From assembly GCA_025403435.1 (NCBI GenBank), contig CM046332.1, positions 12,475,411 through 12,539,410 of the forward strand: DNA of 64,000 nt, written 5' to 3'. The translations under genes and the position numbers were made by a program. Positions 58,401-64,000 of this stretch are shown here, piece after piece. Origin of the DNA: Artocarpus heterophyllus (taxonomy: Eukaryota > Streptophyta > Magnoliopsida > Rosales > Moraceae). Within the stretch, counting starts at the first letter, position 1; each line of letters starts with the position of its first letter. The notes below the pieces were generated by a model. It searched no databases. It worked only from the letters and a program-made list of their open reading frames with translations, and was not told where the DNA came from.

Positions 58401-60882
58401 CACGAGGAAATTAGAAGAAAAACTAATTTAGATTTTTAATAAATCATCTTTTGTAAATTAAAAAGGCAGTTTTAAAAAAGAGTTTTTTAGAAAAATAGTC
58501 TTGAAAAAATACCCCTTTAAATGGGCATTTTGTGCTTTTCTTTATAATTATGGATTAAAATTTAGCTAGAAAACTCGAGTATGGAATTCAATTAGATACC
58601 CTGTCACGTATTTTTGAGTTCAAACCTCCCCGTAGAAAGTTGAAAGAAAAGAATAGTATCTTATAGGTATATTGCATATCACATTGAAGGTCAGGTAATT
58701 TAAGCATAAATGTTAGCAATAAAAAATTAACATTCATGGTGGGAAATAACCATAATTTATCCGCGTGCTTGTTTTTTTGGTCGATTAGTACCTATTTTGG
58801 CCTGTTGTGATAAAAACTGTTTTGCCAGGTTAATTTTATCACTTCAGTCTTCAAGATTTAGCTTCGATTCATAACAACGCTCTACGTATATAGTTTTAAC
58901 TACTAAACTCTCACTATTACAATAAAAAACAAAGTCATATTATAATGTAAAACTTTTATATGCTACGATAAATTCGTTTTAACTTTTAGTTTTAACTACG
59001 TTGTTAAATATACTCGTTAAAAAATGTTAGGTATCTCCCGACAAGACTACCATCGTCCCTTGTGGCCGGTAGGTGCCATCATGTGTCTCACAATGTAGGT
59101 CCTAATACTTGTGAGAGGATGTCGTTTCATGAGAATTTGGTTTTCACAAATTTAGATATTGATTTTTATAATAAAAAAAGTAAAGAAAATTTTTTTTTAT
59201 CCCCATAAAATTAAAACCTGTTATTTATAAAATTATAAGTTTTAATATAATATATAATATATTTTTTAACTAAATTTTATTATTTTATTAGTAATAGATC
59301 TCTAAATTTTATTATTTTATTAGTAATGGGTTTTTGTAACCCATGGTTAAATATGGTTGCTGAAAAGTAAATAATAAAAAAAGGTTGTGGAATCATTGTT
59401 CTGTGAGGTGCTAATAAATGCAAACACATGTATCATGTTGGCGCAAGTGCAATATTATATAGATTAATTTGTGCGATAAAAAATAATCATTTTACACATG
59501 TTTTACTTTTGGAATTATATATTCAAAATATTCTTTGAATGTCGCTTTACTTTCATCCACAAATATTATATGTGGAAGGCCGTATTTGACCCACTATAGA
59601 TCATCTGGTCCTGTCACTTTCTGCAAGACTTTGGACATTGCGATGAGTCTGCCGTATAGCGATAAAAATAAGAGTAACTATATGATGAGAATACCCAAAA
59701 AGTTTCTCATCAATGAAAAATTTTTTTCCTTAACCGCTAAATTAAAAATAAATAGTCCAAGATTTCTTGTCAAACTAGAACACACACAACTACATTTGAT
59801 TGCAAGACTTTTTATTTAAGCAATTATAAACTAAAAAACTAAAAATACCAAAAAAAAGACTAGAAATCAGTCCGATGAGCTCAAGGTGGCGGTGGGCCAG
59901 TGGCCCGTTGCGATCTTCGTCGCAACAGTGATGTCGCCAGCTCCATCGCGACTGATACCTACGTTTGGGTCTTTGGGGTCTTTGAGTGGATTGCTGGTGG
60001 TTGTGACAGAAGATGCGAGACTGAGAAGAAACCATGGTCGTTGGTTTCTAGTTGAGTTTGACGGCGATTCCATCTGGGATTCGAAAGATCGTACAAGGGT
60101 TGTATGGATTGGGCTTTTTTTTTATCTCGGTTAAGGGATTTTTTTGTTGTCGACGGTAAAGTGTGGCAGTGTGTGTAAACATCGGTGGCTGCTATGCGGC
60201 GGTGCTGAGAAAGTGGCTAGAAGCCATATCCGATGGAGGTCGTTGGCTGAAGTTTTTCTTTTCAAAATTTTGTCAGAATTTTTTTGGTATTTTTTTCAAA
60301 TTTTGCGTTTTGAGTAATTGGGTGTACGTGGACTCATTTAATTTATACTAAGTTTCTTTATTTTTGAACATTAGATGTTGATCCAATGGTTAATAAAGAG
60401 GTTTCATTGATGAGAACAAATTGGGTTCTCAATGATTTAGAATTTTCCTATAAATATACTACGTAGTGTCTTTTTTTTTTTTTTTTTTGAAATAAAAGCT
60501 TCAAAAATAGATTAAATCTAGCTAGTTCATTGTGAGTCTAACATTATCAATCCCTCCTGATTTTGGTGCTTCTTTTGTCAATAATGATTGGACATTTTTT
60601 TGCCAAATTATATAGATTTATTACTTAGCATTATATGTGATGCTTTCAATAGCAAGCATTGGTGCTCTTTTTTCTTTTCTAAGTTTTTCCTTGTATATTT
60701 TGCTAGCAACGTTTTTAATAAGATCTATCATAGTACTAATTATAAAAGTTAAGCAAGGCTTTACCTTTTGTCATCAATTTTTCGCTTGGCAATATCATCA
60801 TATAGTTTTTTGCCATTTTCATTATTTTCTATAGGCTTTGCATTTCATTCTTTTGGCTTAGGGCCAGTTTCTGTTTGTAACC
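58401..60882. other. Non-coding region with a GC-rich island
   Basis: AT-rich and without recognisable genes, except 59870-60250, which is clearly richer in G+C and has overlapping short frames on both strands (for example a minus-strand frame 60073-59867, Ser/Thr-rich, unrecognised). A poly-T run lies at about 60471-60488. Confidence 0.5.
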
Positions 60883-61127
60883 TATAATACCCCCTTACAA
60901 ACGTCATAGATGTCATTACATTCATTCTCGTTTTTATTACTTTTAAAATTAACCATTTAAATAAGGTAAAGTTTATTAAACTTATCTCAAGATCCATGCA
61001 CACATTTTTTTTAACTAATTTTCAATATTCAAAACTTCTTATATTCATTTAAATAGTTTATCAATACCAAATTAACGAAGACATAATATAAATAGAGTTT
61101 AAAATCATCACTTAATTCTATTTACAG

Positions 61128-61316
61128 TTCAGTAGGTTGAACTTCGAACACCGATGGCCGAACATAACCGACAGTTTGAACTTCAACCACCGGCAGGCCG
61201 TCCGAGGCCTTACAAAATCAGAGTTTTAAAAATACTAGGATCGGCAAGTCAATACAGGGTAGTCGGCAGGCCGATCATTGCATCGGTAGTCCGACCAGTA
61301 ATGGTTGGCAAGCCGA
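61128..61316. repeat. Dyad array, first, in gypsy relic
   Basis: Diverged units such as CCGGCAGGCCGT, TCGGCAGGCCGA, TCGGTAGTCCGA and TTGGCAAGCCGA at the same LTR position as in D. Confidence 0.75.
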
Positions 61317-63858
61317 TCTACTATCAAAACCAAAAATAAATTAAAACAAGTCCCAATATCTCAAAGTACGGAAAATAAACATACATATAAAATAAACATA
61401 GTTCATAAATTTAAAACTTCTTTCTTGGTGTCTTCCGTTTTCAACCCATCGTGCAGAGCTCATACGCCTTTCCTTGCCCTCCACCTAATCCATGATCTTT
61501 TTACCTCTATCTACAATATGATGTAAAACTGAGTAAGCAAAAGCTTAGTAAATACATTTCTATCTCACATCATAAAACATATTATGAAAACATCATAACC
61601 ATAATCATCATCATTATCATCATAAAAGTGCACTAGGTACGGTTTTGTATAGAATATATCTTTTGTTAACATTAACCATATTAAAAACCTCATTTATTTT
61701 ATCTTTAGGGGCCCAAGTGTTACACCATTATCATCAATGTAGGCGCGCCATCGTGAGAGGAGAGGGGTAGCTAATCCCAAACCAAACACGACATCATGAA
61801 CATAAACATAATATTACTTTAGGTGTGCAACACTTATTTAGGTGATATATGTCTACATATTTATACTTTCATACTTTAAAATACATCATCATTTAATATG
61901 CATAACTTTTGATAAATCAAACTTTCATAATAGATCATCAATAACACCATCAAAGATTCATCATAGAAATCATCATAAAACCATCATGAACATAGATTTT
62001 CAAACTTTTGTAAATTTCATCATGTTGTAGGTAAGAATGTGCTTATCTGTTTAGCTTAGTTAACCTTAATTGTAGGTGACGTCGCCGCGGTCTTGATGTG
62101 CTTGCCTCTTGGAAATGTTCATGTCAACCATTCATTTACACAAGAAATTAACATTCATCTCCATAATATCATTCAATACCACACAACATACTCATACATG
62201 CTTTTCTTAAGAACATTAATTCAAAACACATTTTATCAGTCTAAAAAAAAAACATTTTAGCAAAACTACCTATACATATGCTGTCTGACCGTTATGTATT
62301 CACAGCCTAATATCTCATAATTCACACACAATTCAATCTCCAAACTTGGTAGGGACAAAGTTAACATATAAAAATATTACTATGATTTTTTGTTGGTCAA
62401 AAAAATTCCATTTGATATTTAAAATAAGTCACAAATTTCATGACACAAAATCTGCCAGCAATAGTTAGGCAGTGAACAACTCTAAACTCAGGTCTGTTTA
62501 TCATATTTTGATGCCATAGAAAAATCTACAAAAATTAACACATATAATAGACATATAGAACTATAACATATCCAAAAATTGGCATCAATAAAAATCATGT
62601 CAAAATACATAATTGAAATCGGTAGTAAAACTGATTTTACATACATGGGCAGCGAACACCTTTCAAACTAGCATTTAAGAAAAATATTATGAAAATAATT
62701 TTAACCTCAAAATTTTTGTGATGACCTATATGCATAATAACAGCCTGCTACAAAAATTCCTGTGACCAAACAAAATCATTTAGACACAATAAAAAAGTTA
62801 GATAAGCAAGAGGTCCAAAGTTTGCAAGTTCACAACCATAAAAACCTAGTTTGAAGAAAGTTTAATAACTCACAACATACAGCTGATATTACCACGAAAT
62901 TTTCCAGTTCACAACCTAATATAACCATGAACATGTTTGCTAAATTTTGTAAAAATTAAAGTACATTTGCCCTATGAACAACAACTACATTTTTGTGCAA
63001 CATAACCTAACAACAACAATTTCTTATGAGTTGAAGAGCATGAACATTTAATATCACAACCTACACAGCATCAAATGCCACAAAATTAAGAGCAACATCA
63101 CATAGCATATACATGAAAATAATATTAAAATTTCAGAGCAAACGGAGATTTGTAGCAAAGTTATGGGGGTCAAAACATAGAGAAAATACAACGTTACCGA
63201 TCAGCATTAATTAGCAAAACCCAATTGAGGTGAAATTTTGAGGGTTAGCACATAACAAATACATGAATTACGTATTAAAATTTCAGAGCAAACGGAGATT
63301 TGTAGCCAAAGATATAGTAGTCGGATTACAGGGTGATCAAATTTTCAGAATTGCTAAGAAGGGTTTCTTATCTTAAAACAATTCTTCTCAAGCTTTCCTT
63401 GAATTCACCCAAGATAAAACCCAATCTTTCATTCAAATATTTGCAGCAAAAATTGAAGGAGAGAAAGGGAAGAAATCATGGAGAAAAGGAGATAGAGTTT
63501 CTTAGAAGAATTTTACGTGAAATGAGAATGACGTACAGGAAACAAGAGGAGGCTCATCTTTTCTATTATTTTTAGAAATTTTCTAATAATGTAGAGGAAT
63601 AATCACATGTGTGATAGGGAGTGAAAAAGGAAAGTCAATTGATTTGTTTCACTTAACCCAAATTTTCATTTTTTAAAAGGGAAACCTTATCAATTACTCT
63701 ATTATCACAAAAAGTCAAATATTCTATTACCTAAAATAAGGATGAAGCCCAAAAATATGCTAATCAATCAAAATTAACCATCCCATCATATCCAATCATC
63801 AATAATCATCATTGTCATAAATTTAAAGAGTGTCTGTTGACTACTCGTCAGCCTCCTT

Positions 63859-63959
63859 CGGCCTACCGATGGCTTTCTTCGGCTTTCCGAAATTCCATCG
63901 GCCTGCCGTTTTGTGAGGGACAATTAGGCCAGCCGAATTTAAAGGATCAGCCTGCTGAA
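63859..63959. repeat. Dyad array, second, in gypsy relic
   Basis: TCGGCCTACCGA, TCGGCTTTCCGA, TCGGCCTGCCGT and later units, about 21-23 bp apart, in the reversed orientation as in D. Confidence 0.75.
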
Positions 63960-64000
63960 CTGCCGCATACACTCAAATACATTAAAATCTTAACTAATTT

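Larger units (their letters stand above)
60883..64000 (-). repeat. Gypsy LTR relic, D-related (runs off window)
   Basis: Begins TATAATACCCCC...AACGTCATAGATGTCATT, matching the start of D's LTR (TGTAACGCCCC...AACGTCATAGATGTCGTT). It stays co-linear: the GCGCGCCATC block at 61744, GA-rich part near 63450 and dyad array near 63859. It is diverged from D. About the last 180 bp would lie beyond the window. Whether internal sequence follows is unknown. Confidence 0.82.

Noticed and set aside
63333..63575. 80-codon forward frame near the right edge
   Set aside because: Sits in the GA-rich part of the gypsy LTR relic and corresponds to non-coding LTR sequence in element D.

Overview
This window looks like a repeat-dense, AT-rich intergenic stretch of a flowering-plant nuclear genome, probably a eudicot. 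Almost all recognisable coding sequence belongs to plant-type LTR retrotransposons of the Ty1/copia and Ty3/gypsy superfamilies. The one host-like protein is a relative of the plant cytokinin-activating enzyme LOG. I found no rRNA, tRNA, CRISPR or bacterial-type operon. Species and copia lineage cannot be fixed from the sequence alone.

Layout. 1-8318: copia element A (+ strand), cut by the left window edge inside its 5' LTR and inserted next to an older related LTR relic (8319-8654). 8655-12069: non-coding, with a hairpin MITE (9788-9907). 12070-21760: copia element B (- strand), full length with two ~2.0 kb LTRs. 21761-23451: non-coding, with a 141-bp tandem duplication. 23452-29269: Athila-like gypsy fragment (- strand) with its 5' LTR, its gag split by a 1.52-kb solo LTR (23917-25437) flanked by a perfect 5-bp duplication. 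29270-33600: mostly decayed LTR sequence, including a gypsy LTR relic (31330-32298) and a GGCC-rich tandem array (32400-33110). 33666-44648: gypsy chromovirus-like element D (- strand), both LTRs ~3.06 kb. 44944-53971: degraded copia element C (- strand) with a truncated 5' LTR. 53972-56140: a segment carrying an intronless, frameshifted LOG-like gene (+ strand). 56141-57834: the rest of an old copia LTR whose first 229 bp lie at 44715-44943. 57841-58400: a degenerate minisatellite, also found on both sides of element D. 60883-64000: another gypsy LTR relic running off the right edge.

The elements share a nested history: a minisatellite locus received an old copia LTR, which was then split by element C and the LOG segment, while element D inserted in the minisatellite. 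All pol genes are broken, mostly by C-to-T/G-to-A changes typical of methylated, silenced DNA.

The most unusual signal is a 12-bp near-perfect dyad (TCGGCAGGCCGA and variants) repeated at about 21-22 bp, two DNA helical turns. It occurs in the untranslated leader and the U3 promoter region of the copia family, and at both ends of the LTRs of the unrelated gypsy family. Its unit number differs between the two LTRs of one gypsy element.
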